The notes under the pieces are model-generated. The model had not been told where the DNA came from and ran no database searches. It was given only the letters and a program-made list of their open reading frames with translations. This document shows positions 17,359-26,051 of a DNA stretch of 64,000 nucleotides, in pieces. The translations under genes were made by a program, and so were the position numbers. Position 1 is the stretch's first letter; every line of letters starts with the position of its first letter. Where the stretch lies: assembly GCA_900548185.1 (NCBI GenBank), contig URJJ01000005.1, forward strand, positions 1 through 64,000, read 5' to 3'. This DNA is from an uncultured Opitutales bacterium. Lineage in GTDB: Bacteria > Verrucomicrobiota > Verrucomicrobiia > Opitutales > Intestinicryptomonadaceae.

Positions 17359-17386
17359 CGGCGCATTTTTATGCGCCGTTTTTTTT
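17359..17386 (+). terminator. Intrinsic terminator after hisS
   Basis: The stem CGGCGCAT/ATGCGCCG (17359-17366 with 17371-17378) has a TTTT loop and is followed by eight T. It is 42 bases past the hisS stop. Confidence 0.9.
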
Positions 17387-18015
17387 GTCCCCTCACCGCG
17401 CCGGATTGCTGGGTGCTCTTTTGGAAACATTGCGGATTATTTGCAGCGGGGCGACCCGCCGCGTTTCCGACTCGGCCGGGCTTGGGATGCGGGGGCGCAC
17501 TCGGGGTATCGCGGCTTTTTTGTTTGCGGAGCCTCCCGCCCGATTGTGGCGGCTCGGGCGGAGTTTCCTTTCCCCGCAGCCTGCTCCGGATTTTGCCGGG
17601 AGGCGGGCTTTCATCCTGGATGGCGCGCGCTTTGGAGTTTTATGTTTTCGCGTGCACGCCGCCTCCGGAGGCGTTTTGCGTTTCCGCATCCCGCAGCCTG
17701 CGGGGGGGCGAATCCCGGGGCATCGGGGGCGGTGTGCGAATATTTTTGGCGAAAGTTTGCTCCGCGCGGCGGGGGGCTTGTGCGCATTTCCGCCCGCCTG
17801 GGAAGCTTCTGAATCCCCGCGAAATGCCGTGAAAATAGCGCATGCTTGCCGGTGCGCTCCCCGATTGCAGTGCGCTCGCCCCGCCGAATCCCGCCCAGCG
17901 CGTCCCTGCGAATTTTTAAAATGTTGCAATAAATCCGGCGCGCCGCTGTCATTACATGCGACGCTTCCATCGGGCCTGCGGCGCAGGGCGGGAATGGGGC
18001 ACCCTTTTTTTTGAA
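17387..18015. other. Intergenic stretch upstream of the first ECF sigma gene
   Basis: About 630 bases contain only short, mutually overlapping ORFs on both strands that look like high-GC artefacts. The AT-richer end (17910-17955, just before the sigma gene) probably carries its promoter. I see no clear box and no conserved RNA. Confidence 0.45.
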
Positions 18016-18501
18016 ATGGCGGACGAATCTGTACATGCGAGGTACGCGGCGAGGCTCACGGCCTACGCCATGGGCATCTGTTCCGACGCGGAGCTTTCGC
18101 GCGACATCGTCCAGGACGTATTCTGCGAATATTTCAAAAATCCGCCGCGCAAGGATGTGGCCTCCTGGTTTTACAGGGTGTGCAAGAACAAGCTACTCAA
18201 CCGCCTGGTGCGCGAAAGGCGCATGTCGGGCTGCGGCGAGGAGTTCTTCGATTCCGTGCCGTGCGAGCGTCCCTGCCCGTCCCGCACTGCGGAGAGGAAC
18301 GACTCGGTCTCCCGCCTCATGGAATTTCTGGCCCGCCTCCGCCCCGAGGAGCGGGAAGCCTTGACCCTAAAATACTTCGAGGAATTTTCATACGCGCAGA
18401 TAGCGGAGATAATGAATACCACATCCTCGAACGTGGGGACCCTGATTTTCAGGGGAATGTCGAAGCTCAAGTCAATGATGTCGGAGGACGAAAAACCATG
18501 A
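18016..18501 (+). CDS. ECF-type RNA polymerase sigma factor (first copy)
   Basis: It has 161 residues from the ATG at 18016. Region 2 is seen as AYAMGICSDAELSRDIVQDVF and SWFYRVCKNKLLNRLVRE. Region 4 is LRPEEREALTLKYFEEFSYAQIAEIMNTTSSNVGTLIFRGMSKLK, a helix-turn-helix for the -35 box (residues about 100-150). It lacks any extra C-terminal domain. The stop overlaps the start of a single-pass membrane protein whose N-terminus looks like an anti-sigma factor, and a giant Sel1 protein follows, so the three probably form one signalling operon. A longer frame opens at 17956, but homology starts here. Confidence 0.85.
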   Translation: MADESVHARYAARLTAYAMGICSDAELSRDIVQDVFCEYFKNPPRKDVASWFYRVCKNKLLNRLVRERRMSGCGEEFFDSVPCERPCPSRTAERNDSVSRLMEFLARLRPEEREALTLKYFEEFSYAQIAEIMNTTSSNVGTLIFRGMSKLKSMMSEDEKP

Positions 18502-19472
18502 ACGAAGAAATTTTGAGATACCTGCACGGCGAATGCCCGCCCGCCGAAAGGTCCGCCATAGAGGCGCGGATAGCTTCCGACGCGGACTTCCGACGCGAAT
18601 ACGAAGATGCGGCCGCCTTCCATGCCGGGCTGAGGGAGCTCTTCGACGCCGCCGCGCGCGCGGATGTGCCGGATGCTGCTTCGGCGCGCGCGGAGAGGCT
18701 CGTTTGCGACGCCGTCCGGTTCGGGCGCCGCCGGGCGCGTCCGGAGGGCTTCCTCCGCCGGGCGGCCATGCATGCCGGCCTTCCCCTGGCCGCGTGCGCG
18801 GTTTTCATGTTTGCCGCGCTCTCCTTTGTGAGGGACTCCCGGAACGCGCCGGGGTATGCCGGGGGGGAGGGCCGCGCCGCCGCCGGCGCGCCGGTTGCAG
18901 TGGACATTTCCGGCTACGCCTCCGCCCCCGCTTTGCGCTCGGGGCCGATTGCCAGGGATAGGGTTTCAGGCTTTGCCGACTTGCGCGTGGAGGCCGATTC
19001 CTACGCCGCCTCCGACGGATTCGGCCTTCCCGGGCCAGCCGACCCGCTCGCCTATTCCGCCGCCCCCAAAGCCGCCCGGGCCGCGGCGATGGCTCATGCG
19101 GCCCCGCCTCCCCCCGCCGTGCGGGCCGGCTCCTCCGCCGCTACGGTCGAGGAGATACTGGCGAAGGCGTACGCTGCCTCTTCGTGGGGCCGGAGCGGAA
19201 CGGTTTACACGGTTTCGGACACTGCGGCGCATGGGTATTCGCACGGCGCCTATGCGGAGTTTGCAGACGGCGGGAATCCGGAGCTTTCGGCGCGCGGGGC
19301 GGAACCCCGGGGAGCTTCCCCGGCTTCGGCCGGCGTCTGCCGCGCCGCTGATGCGGCTTTCAAGCCGTTCCGCGCCAGGAGCCAGGCTTCGGAGCTTCTC
19401 GAAATGACGATTTCGACGGAGGAGGCTGCGGGAAGGCCGCATTCGGCGGCGTTTTCCCCGTCGCTTTATTAG
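18498..19472 (+). CDS. Putative membrane-bound anti-sigma factor
   Basis: It has 324 residues. The N-terminus (EEILRYLHGECPPAERSAIEARIASDADFRREYE) has the short helical layout typical of anti-sigma domains (a DGELSPEE-type motif) but lacks the HxxxCxxC zinc motif. One transmembrane segment is near 96-115. The remainder is a low-complexity Ala/Pro/Gly-rich outer part with an EEILAKAYAASSW patch near 220. It overlaps the sigma gene by 4 bases (ATGA) and ends directly before the Sel1 gene. It likely holds the sigma factor at the membrane until an envelope signal arrives; the signal is unknown. Confidence 0.7.
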   Translation: MNEEILRYLHGECPPAERSAIEARIASDADFRREYEDAAAFHAGLRELFDAAARADVPDAASARAERLVCDAVRFGRRRARPEGFLRRAAMHAGLPLAACAVFMFAALSFVRDSRNAPGYAGGEGRAAAGAPVAVDISGYASAPALRSGPIARDRVSGFADLRVEADSYAASDGFGLPGPADPLAYSAAPKAARAAAMAHAAPPPPAVRAGSSAATVEEILAKAYAASSWGRSGTVYTVSDTAAHGYSHGAYAEFADGGNPELSARGAEPRGASPASAGVCRAADAAFKPFRARSQASELLEMTISTEEAAGRPHSAAFSPSLY

Positions 19473-19484
19473 ATGGGATTGCGC

Positions 19485-22400
19485 ATGAAAACATTTGATG
19501 CGATATTCTTTGCCGCGGCGGCGTGCGCCTTGTGCGCCGCGTATGGCCAGGCGTACGGCGGCGGGGAAAAGGCTCTCGAAATGGAGACCTTCACTTCCAC
19601 GGATTTCTCGGAACTTGAAAGGCGGGGGCGCCCGTGGCTTCTGGGTGCGTCCGGGCTGAGGGAGGCCCGCCCGCCGAGGGACGTCGTGTCGCTTCTCCTG
19701 CGGAATCCGTCCGACCGCGAGCTCTTCAACCGTTCAAACGCCACAATCCTGGCATGTTTCGGGGGGGGCGAAAAGGGGGCGAAACTGGAGACGGTTTTTG
19801 TTCCGCCCAATTCCCCGTTGGAGGCCCCGGCCCGCCCGGGGGAGATTGTATGCATACTAAATTCCGTGGACGGGATGCGGTATGAGCCGCTGCGTTGGTC
19901 CGGCGAGGCCGGAGCGTGGATTCCGCTCGACTTTTACGAACTGGAAAAGATGGCGGCTTCCGGCTCTTCCGCCGCGCAGGTTGTGCTGGGCGGCTACTAT
20001 CTGCGCGGGGAAAGGGCGGCGGGGGATTTCAAAAAGGCCTACGAATGTTTTGCGTCCGCCGCGCAGGCGGGCAATCCGGCCGGGCGCCTCGCCCTCGGGC
20101 AGATGTTCCGCGACGGCGTAGGCGTCGAGGCAGACCGGGAGAGGGGCGCCGAATATGTGAGGGAGGCCGCCGAGGCCGGATATGCGCCCGCATTCTCCTA
20201 TATGGGATACGCCCTGATGAAGGGCCTCGGCTGCGCCGAGAATCGCGCCGCTGCGCGGGCGTGGCTCGAAAAGGGCGCGGCGGCGGGGGACGACATGGCG
20301 TTTATGCTATTGTCCGAACTCGCGGCGGCCGAACCCGGCGGAAGAAGCGCCTCGGCGAATTTTCTCGCGGAGGCGCGCAGGCGCGGAAACCGCCACGCAG
20401 CCGAACTTCTCGGCGACATGCTCTACGCCGAAGCCGTGCGCGTCAGGGCCGGGGGGGAGCCCCGCATAAGGCTCGACGCCGTGCGCAATGACGGGGAGTC
20501 CGGGTGGATGCCTCTTTTAAACATGGCAGGCGAGCAGTATTCCTACGCGGCCGAGCGCGGGATGCCCGGGGCCATGGTCAAGTTTTCCTATTTCGGATAC
20601 GTCAGGGCCTCCGATCGCGCCTTTCTCCAAAACAGGGCGGCGGAAATCCTTATGGAGGGCGCGGGGGACAAGCCTGCGCGCGCCTTCTACGCCCTCGCCC
20701 TGCTGCATTCCAGGTTCGACCGCTCCAAATATCTGGCCTGCATGTCCCGCGCGTGGGAGGAGTCGAAGCCAGGGGATGCGGGGTTCGACCGCGCGAAGGC
20801 CGGCATGTGCGCCGCGGAATGGAAGGCCAGAATGGGCGACGCCGCGGGGGCGTTTGAAATACTTGAAGATGTTTACTCCGAATACGGGCGCCCCGAGGCG
20901 CTCTTTGAAATGGCGGCCATGCGGCTCGACAAGTCGGGCCCGGTGTACGATCCCGCCGAAGCCCTTTCGCTTTGCTTTCAGGCGGAGGAGGCGGGTGCGG
21001 TCCAGCCGGCGCTGTCGGCTCTTGCGCGGGCGCACACGGGGGATTTCTCGGGGGTGGAGGCCGTGTTTGCGGCGCCCCCGTCCGCCACGGAAAGCGAGCG
21101 CGCCCGGGCCCTCTTCAGGATGGCCGACTTTGCGGACTTTTCGATAAACCCCCGGGGGGCCTACGACCCGTCGTCTTTTTCCGAAAATCCGCGTCCGGAG
21201 CAGATAGTAAAGTGGTACGGGGAGGCCGCGGCGCTCGGAAATCCGGACGCCATGTCCCGTTACGGCGAATATCTGGAATTTGAGAAGAAGGACGGCCCCG
21301 GGGCGTTTGAGTTGTACGGGAAGGCTTTCGGGGCGGATCCGCTGTGCGAGGGCGCGGTGAATCTTGCGCGGGCCCTGGGCGAGGGCGCCATATGCCCGCC
21401 GGACGTGGCGCGCGCGCGCGAAATCATGGATTCGCTTAGGCATGCGCAAAAGCCGTCGTCGGCAAGGGCGCGCATGGAAAAGGGGTTCGACGTGACGGCG
21501 AGCCTGTATTCTGCAAGGCATTCCGACATACCCGACGAGGTGAGGGCCCTGCTTCCCCTGCTGCATTCCGGGAACGCCCAGGATGCGGAGGGTTATGGGA
21601 AGCTTCTGGACGCCGCCGTGCGCTTCGTGAAATCCGGGGGCGCCAGCCGCCTGGCGGGCGAGGATGCGCTCGCAATTTTTGAGGCCGCCGGGGACCGCGC
21701 AGCCGGCGAGGGCGACGAGCTTTCCGCCGCCGATTTTTACACGTCCCCCGGAGGCTTCAGCAGCCTTCCGGCCGCCTCCCGGCTGCGCGCAAAGGCCGCC
21801 GCGCTTTACATTAACGGACGCGGAAAGCTCGAAGATGCGGATTTTGCCGCAAAGCTCCTCGACGGGGCGGACTCCAGCCTGTCCGTGGCAGCCCATGTCC
21901 GCGCCGGCGACTTTGCCGGGGCCTTCGCCATAATCGAAAGGCTCTGCCCACGGTCCGCATCCGCGCCTTCGCCTGATTTGCAGCGCATAAAATACGTGCG
22001 GGACTTCATACTGAAGCGCAACGGCCCGCCTTCGGAATATGAAGTCGCCGAAAAAATCCTTGCCGAATGCGCCCGCTCCGGAGCCGACGGCGCCCTTGAG
22101 GACCTGGCCGAAGTCAGAATGTACCTGGGCGATTTCGACGGGTATTTCAGGGCGGCGAAGGCGGGTTTTGACGCGGGCCGCCCGGGATGCACCCAGCTTT
22201 ACGGGCGCGCCCTTGAATTTGGCATCGGAACTGCCGCAGATGCGGACGCCGCGCTGGAAGCCTACCTGAAGTCCCTAGAATTGTTCGGGGCGGAAATGGC
22301 CTCCGCGCAGGACGGCGGAGAAAATCCCGCAGCGGACGGCGAAAATGCCAGAAGATTGGGCGAGGCCCGCATGCGCGCGGCGCACATTCTCATGGCGCGC

Positions 22401-23069
22401 GGGGATTTTGCCGGGGCAGAAAAAGCAATCGGGGCCCGCGAGGGGTTTCTGAAGGCTGCGGTAAAGTATTTCTGGGAGAGGGGCGAATACGCGGAATCTG
22501 CCCCATGGCTTGAAAAGTGGAAGTCGGAATTTCCGGACAGCGTCGAACCTGCGGCGCGCCAGGCTGAAATGGCATCCCTCGGCCTCGGACGCGCGAAGGA
22601 TTTCGGGGAGGCGATGAACCTCTACCTCTCCGCAATGAATACCGCGAGGAAGAATTTTTCCTCTGCCACAGACGGCGCCCGGGGATGGAGGTCCGAAATT
22701 TCGGACGTGAAAATCCTAAATGGAGGGATGATTTCGCTTCTCCTTGAAAACGGGAAAACTTCGGAGGCGGCCGCTCTCATGTCGGGCTCGGAGGAGGCCG
22801 CGAAATTCGAGGGGGCGCTGTACCGAGGCTATTTCAGCGGGAAGTTTGACGAATCCGCCCTCGCGGCGCACGCACGCCTGCCCGGAGTAAAGAGGATGCT
22901 CGGGCTCCGCTGCCTGAAGGCCGAAAAGGATTTCGCGGCCGCGCGGGCGTGGTTTGAAAGCGCCGGAATCGCCTACGAGATGTCGAAGCAAAACCCCGAA
23001 AAAATAACGGCAGAAGACGCGCGAAAAGCGGCGGAAATGCTCTCAAAACTTCCCACCGGCGGGAAGTGA
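19485..23069 (+). CDS. Giant exported Sel1/TPR solenoid protein (first copy)
   Basis: It has 1194 residues from the ATG at 19485; an in-frame ATG at 19473 is also possible. A signal peptide covers about 1-22. Residues 30-150 form a distinct N-terminal domain (RRGRPWLLGASGLREA, LRNPSDRELFNRSNAT) without a name. From about 160 the protein is a long series of Sel1-like helical pairs, for example YYLRGERAAGDFKKAYECFASAAQAGNPAGRLALGQM cut by GVGVEADRERGAEYV, and GTAADADAALEAYL near 915. Sel1 arrays are protein-interaction scaffolds. Its position behind an ECF sigma and anti-sigma suggests an envelope sensor or a target of that pathway. Confidence 0.75.
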   Translation: MKTFDAIFFAAAACALCAAYGQAYGGGEKALEMETFTSTDFSELERRGRPWLLGASGLREARPPRDVVSLLLRNPSDRELFNRSNATILACFGGGEKGAKLETVFVPPNSPLEAPARPGEIVCILNSVDGMRYEPLRWSGEAGAWIPLDFYELEKMAASGSSAAQVVLGGYYLRGERAAGDFKKAYECFASAAQAGNPAGRLALGQMFRDGVGVEADRERGAEYVREAAEAGYAPAFSYMGYALMKGLGCAENRAAARAWLEKGAAAGDDMAFMLLSELAAAEPGGRSASANFLAEARRRGNRHAAELLGDMLYAEAVRVRAGGEPRIRLDAVRNDGESGWMPLLNMAGEQYSYAAERGMPGAMVKFSYFGYVRASDRAFLQNRAAEILMEGAGDKPARAFYALALLHSRFDRSKYLACMSRAWEESKPGDAGFDRAKAGMCAAEWKARMGDAAGAFEILEDVYSEYGRPEALFEMAAMRLDKSGPVYDPAEALSLCFQAEEAGAVQPALSALARAHTGDFSGVEAVFAAPPSATESERARALFRMADFADFSINPRGAYDPSSFSENPRPEQIVKWYGEAAALGNPDAMSRYGEYLEFEKKDGPGAFELYGKAFGADPLCEGAVNLARALGEGAICPPDVARAREIMDSLRHAQKPSSARARMEKGFDVTASLYSARHSDIPDEVRALLPLLHSGNAQDAEGYGKLLDAAVRFVKSGGASRLAGEDALAIFEAAGDRAAGEGDELSAADFYTSPGGFSSLPAASRLRAKAAALYINGRGKLEDADFAAKLLDGADSSLSVAAHVRAGDFAGAFAIIERLCPRSASAPSPDLQRIKYVRDFILKRNGPPSEYEVAEKILAECARSGADGALEDLAEVRMYLGDFDGYFRAAKAGFDAGRPGCTQLYGRALEFGIGTAADADAALEAYLKSLELFGAEMASAQDGGENPAADGENARRLGEARMRAAHILMARGDFAGAEKAIGAREGFLKAAVKYFWERGEYAESAPWLEKWKSEFPDSVEPAARQAEMASLGLGRAKDFGEAMNLYLSAMNTARKNFSSATDGARGWRSEISDVKILNGGMISLLLENGKTSEAAALMSGSEEAAKFEGALYRGYFSGKFDESALAAHARLPGVKRMLGLRCLKAEKDFAAARAWFESAGIAYEMSKQNPEKITAEDARKAAEMLSKLPTGGK

Positions 23070-23193
23070 TTGAGACGCCGGGCCGCGCAGACGGCGCCTT
23101 CACGGGTGTCGCGCCCCGCAGGGAGTTTTTCGGCTCGCGGCAATCTTGAAGAAAACGCGATACTTCCATTTATTTATAAGTAATATTAAATAG

Positions 23194-23335
23194 ACTCTTG
23201 ATGTCCCCGCCCAGCGATTGCCTTCAGGCAATGCGGCGAGACGAACTCACAGCCGCCCGGACTCGGGCGGCGCACGCCGCACCAAGATGCGTAAGCATCT
23301 TAGATTAAACGGCATGTTGGTGCGCTTATTTGTAA
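23194..23335 (+). repeat. Structured repeat copy 1 with three hairpins (GNRA-capped)
   Basis: The repeat begins ACTCTTG and holds three stems: ATTGCC/GGCAAT (23217-23232, loop TTCA), GCCGCCCG/CGGGCGGC (23252-23271, loop GACT) and AAGATGC/GCATCTT (23284-23301, loop GTAA). The linker GCGGCGAGACGAACTCACA joins the first two. The loops make best sense as RNA on the + strand. Confidence 0.8.
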
Positions 23336-23380
23336 AAAAGACTATCTAATCATACTCTAGATTCTACTACTTCAGTGCAC

Positions 23381-23537
23381 ACTCTTGATTGTCTCCACCC
23401 AGCAATTGCCGCCAGGCAATGCGGCGAGATGAACTCACAGCCGCCCGGACCCGGGCGGCGCACACCGTATCAAGATGCGTGAGCATCTTAGATCCAACGG
23501 TACGTTGGTCTTAGATTAAACGGCAGGCTTACTTATT
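23381..23537 (+). repeat. Structured repeat copy 2 with GNRA-capped hairpin
   Basis: Same order as copy 1: ATTGCC/GGCAAT with loop GCCA, GCCGCCCG/CGGGCGGC (23440-23459) with loop GACC, and AAGATGC/GCATCTT (23472-23489) with loop GTGA. A further short hairpin CCAACG/CGTTGG follows, and a partial second copy of the TTAGATTAAACGGCA end. It begins 187 bases after copy 1. Confidence 0.8.
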
Positions 23538-23671
23538 AAAAAGAGACAGACATAAATTAGAATACCCCAAACGAAATGAAAAAGCCAGGCAGGATTTTTC
23601 CTGTCCCCGTGAAATTCCATTTCAGAATGCGCTTTCCGTCCCCTCGTCTATGTCAGACCCTTATCAAATAC

Positions 23672-23820
23672 ACTCCTGATTGTCCCTGCCCAGCCATTGC
23701 CGCCAGGCAATGCGGTGAGACGAACCCACAGCCGCCCGGACCCGGGCGGCGCACGCCGTACCAAGATGCGCAAGCATCTTAGGTTAAGCGGAACGCTTAC
23801 GGAACGTTGGTGGTATGTTG
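23672..23820 (+). repeat. Structured repeat copy 3 with GNRA-capped hairpin
   Basis: It begins ACTCCTG. Stems: ATTGCC/GGCAAT with loop GCCA, GCCGCCCG/CGGGCGGC (23731-23750) with loop GACC, AAGATGC/GCATCTT (23763-23780) with loop GCAA, then an extra AAGCG/CGCTT hairpin. It lies about 80 bases before the tRNA gene. Confidence 0.8.
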
Positions 23821-23898
23821 GAGTTTAAAAAATGAGGCGTTGTGAAAATTTTGCTTGCAAGCTTGGGATATGTGGCCATGCTAAAAGTTTCTTTATAA

Positions 23899-23974
23899 GG
23901 GCTGGTAGCTCAGCGGTCAGAGCAGACGACTCATAATCGTTTGGTCGTGGGTTCAATCCCCACCCGGCCCACCA
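23899..23974 (+). tRNA. tRNA with anticodon CAT, probably tRNA-Ile2 (lysidine type)
   Basis: The cloverleaf is complete: acceptor GGGCTGG/CCGGCCC (one G.U pair), D arm TAGCTCAGCGGTCAGAGCA, anticodon arm GACGA-CTCATAA-TCGTT, and a T arm containing GTTCAATCC; CCA is encoded. Anticodon CAT reads AUG in elongator Met or, after lysidine modification, AUA in Ile2. The sequence around the anticodon (GACGACTCATAATCGTTTGGTCG) follows the Ile2 pattern more closely than elongator Met, so I favour Ile2. Not an initiator: the acceptor ends in a normal G-C pair. Confidence 0.9.
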
Positions 23975-23980
23975 TTTTAA

Positions 23981-24014
23981 AAACCCCGCAAATCCTTTGT
24001 TTGCGGGGTTTTTT
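23981..24014 (+). terminator. Intrinsic terminator after the tRNA gene
   Basis: The stem AAACCCCGCAAA/TTTGCGGGGTTT (23981-23992 with 24000-24011) has a 7-base loop, followed by TTT, directly after the tRNA CCA. Confidence 0.9.
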
Positions 24015-24185
24015 ATTGATAAGCAAAGGCTTAAAGGGTGCTTGCAAAATTTGGCGTTGCAAGTTTTTGCGGGGGTTTAGGCGTGAAAAAATGACAACAA
24101 GATGGCGGGGAAATCCGTCATTGCATTGTTTCCGGAGGTACTTTCTCGATTTGCCTGGCAGGATACTTTTTTATAGCAATGCAGA

Positions 24186-25805
24186 TTAAAGCCCGTAGAT
24201 TGCCAGGGCGAAGTCGAAGGTGTTTTCTTTTTCCTTGCCGAGCTTGCCGCCATAATATGCGGCGCCTCCCTTGTAAACGTCGCGGTCGGATTGCCTCCAG
24301 TAAAACGGCGTTGAGCCTTTTTTGCTTTGGATTTCAAACATATATTTGTGTCCCGCTTTCAGACTGACTTGGTTTGCGCCTTTAAAATCGAAATGGATTA
24401 GGCCCGCCCCCTGCGCGACGTAGCCGATTTTTAGACCCTTGCCGCCGCCGAGCAGATTCTTGCCGGTATCATAGCTCTCCGCGTCGGCGCCGTCGTCCTT
24501 TCCCAAATCGTACAGGGCGAGGGTGAGGGGCGATTCGTCCGAGGCGCCTTCGCCGTCGCCCCCGTAGACTGCGATGCGTCCGAGCTTCATATTTTTTTCG
24601 GCTACAAAAGTCTGGGCCATCTTATCAACACCGTTATTTCTGTTGTTGAAGCCGACGCTCTGGATTGCAAAAATGGGGCTTTCCAGGCTTGCGAATGCCG
24701 GGGTGCCCACCCATCCCCTGGCTCCGAACCCCTCGTTTTGGGAGAGGAACGCCGCGTTCTGCACGAGCCCGACGCCCGCGTCCGTCTTTTGCGGCACGGC
24801 GATTTTCCCGCCGGGCTTCTTTGGCGCCGGGGGCAGGCTGAGCCCTTCTTTTGTCTGCTCGATGCGCTGAATTGTCCCGTCTGGATTGTAATGCAAATAT
24901 TCTATGCAAACCGCCCTGCGGCCCAGCGCGCCCGAACGCCCGTCGGGCAAAGTCAAATCCGCATTGTGGTAAATAAAATAGGACTGTCCCTTGAATTCAA
25001 TTATTGCGGGATGGATTGTGTAGCTGTTTTTTGCGCTGCCAGTTATCAGGCCCCGGTAGGTCCAGGGGCCCTTCATGCTTGGCGCGGTGGCGTAGCTTAT
25101 CTTTTCCCAGAAGCCCTGGTGGGCATGCGACGCATAAGTGAGGTAGTATGTTTTGCCGCGCTTGTGAATCCAGGGCCCCTCCGTGTAGTTCGGCAGATAG
25201 ACCTGCTGGATGGGCCCGTCCAAATCCACCATGTTCTTTTTCAGCTTTGCGATGTAGCAGTTTGGATTGCCCCAGCACAGCCAGGGCGTTCCGTCGTCGT
25301 CGATGAAAACGGTAGGGTCGATGTCGTCCCAGAAATTCGGATTCGGCGTCATCTCGTCAGTGACAAGCGCGGAGCCTTTCGCGTCGGCAAAGGGCCCCGT
25401 GGGGCTGTCTGAAACCGCCACGCCTATTGCCTTGCATGGCTTTGGGGCGCCGTGCTGGACGGTTGCGTAGAAGTAAAATTTCCCGTCTTTTTCGACGACT
25501 TGCGCCGCCCATGCGTCGCCCGACGCCCATTTGAAATCCGTGGGCTTTAGCACGGGGCCGTGGCAGGTCCAGTTTTTCATGTCTTTTGACGAGTAGCAGA
25601 GCCACTCGTGCAAACCGAACATTTCGCCATCTTTTGCCTCGTCGTGCCCCGCGTACAGATACACTGCGCCTTTATGGACGAGCGCGGCCGGGTCCGCCGT
25701 AAACCTGTCTGTCGCGACTGGGTTAGAGCCTGCAATTTTTTGCGAAAAAATCGCATTTGCGCAGGCGAGAGGCAGGAGTGTCACAATCCATATTTTTAGT
25801 TTCAT
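24186..25805 (-). CDS. Exported GH43-family glycosidase with C-terminal accessory domain
   Basis: It has 539 residues with a signal peptide (about 1-21). The five-bladed GH43 propeller covers about 25-330. The three expected acids are visible: the base Asp38 in TADPA, Asp163 in DDIDPTVFIDDDG, and the acid Glu209 in NYTEGPWI. The motif LCYSSKDMKNWTCHG is typical of the family. It would release arabinose or xylose from plant hemicellulose side chains. Residues about 345-539 form a separate beta-rich domain (MAQTFVAEKNMKLGRIAVYGGDG; KAGHKYMFEI), probably for sugar binding. It is divergent from the GH71/99-like gene and shares its upstream region. Confidence 0.85.
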   Translation of the reverse strand: MKLKIWIVTLLPLACANAIFSQKIAGSNPVATDRFTADPAALVHKGAVYLYAGHDEAKDGEMFGLHEWLCYSSKDMKNWTCHGPVLKPTDFKWASGDAWAAQVVEKDGKFYFYATVQHGAPKPCKAIGVAVSDSPTGPFADAKGSALVTDEMTPNPNFWDDIDPTVFIDDDGTPWLCWGNPNCYIAKLKKNMVDLDGPIQQVYLPNYTEGPWIHKRGKTYYLTYASHAHQGFWEKISYATAPSMKGPWTYRGLITGSAKNSYTIHPAIIEFKGQSYFIYHNADLTLPDGRSGALGRRAVCIEYLHYNPDGTIQRIEQTKEGLSLPPAPKKPGGKIAVPQKTDAGVGLVQNAAFLSQNEGFGARGWVGTPAFASLESPIFAIQSVGFNNRNNGVDKMAQTFVAEKNMKLGRIAVYGGDGEGASDESPLTLALYDLGKDDGADAESYDTGKNLLGGGKGLKIGYVAQGAGLIHFDFKGANQVSLKAGHKYMFEIQSKKGSTPFYWRQSDRDVYKGGAAYYGGKLGKEKENTFDFALAIYGL

Positions 25806-25873
25806 ATGCCGGTCTTATTGGTTTGTTTTCGGCGATATAATCCCACTTTGTCCGGCTTTGGAAGCCCGCTTTT

Positions 25874-25888
25874 AAATTACAGTAATTT
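25874..25888. promoter_or_regulatory. Perfect palindrome AAATTACAGTAATTT between two divergent glycosidase genes
   Basis: Seven-base arms sit around a central A, in the 246-base gap shared by the GH43 and GH71/99-like genes. It is a plausible common operator; no regulator gene is adjacent. Confidence 0.4.
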
Positions 25889-26051
25889 TATATGGACGGC
25901 GAATTGATTATTGTGCGCGCCTACGGGAAATGCCTACGCCGTTTTGCAGCAGATACCGGATTGGGGGCGCACATGGACGGCCTGGGAGGCAGCTAGTGTG
26001 CGGGGCGTTTTTGTTTGAATCCCACGGGAATTTTTGCATCATGCGAAGTGT

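Noticed and set aside
23194..23820. CRISPR array or integron attC array
   Set aside because: Only three copies, about 140-155 bases each with uneven spacing (187 and 291 bases); no cas or integrase genes and no attC core sites.
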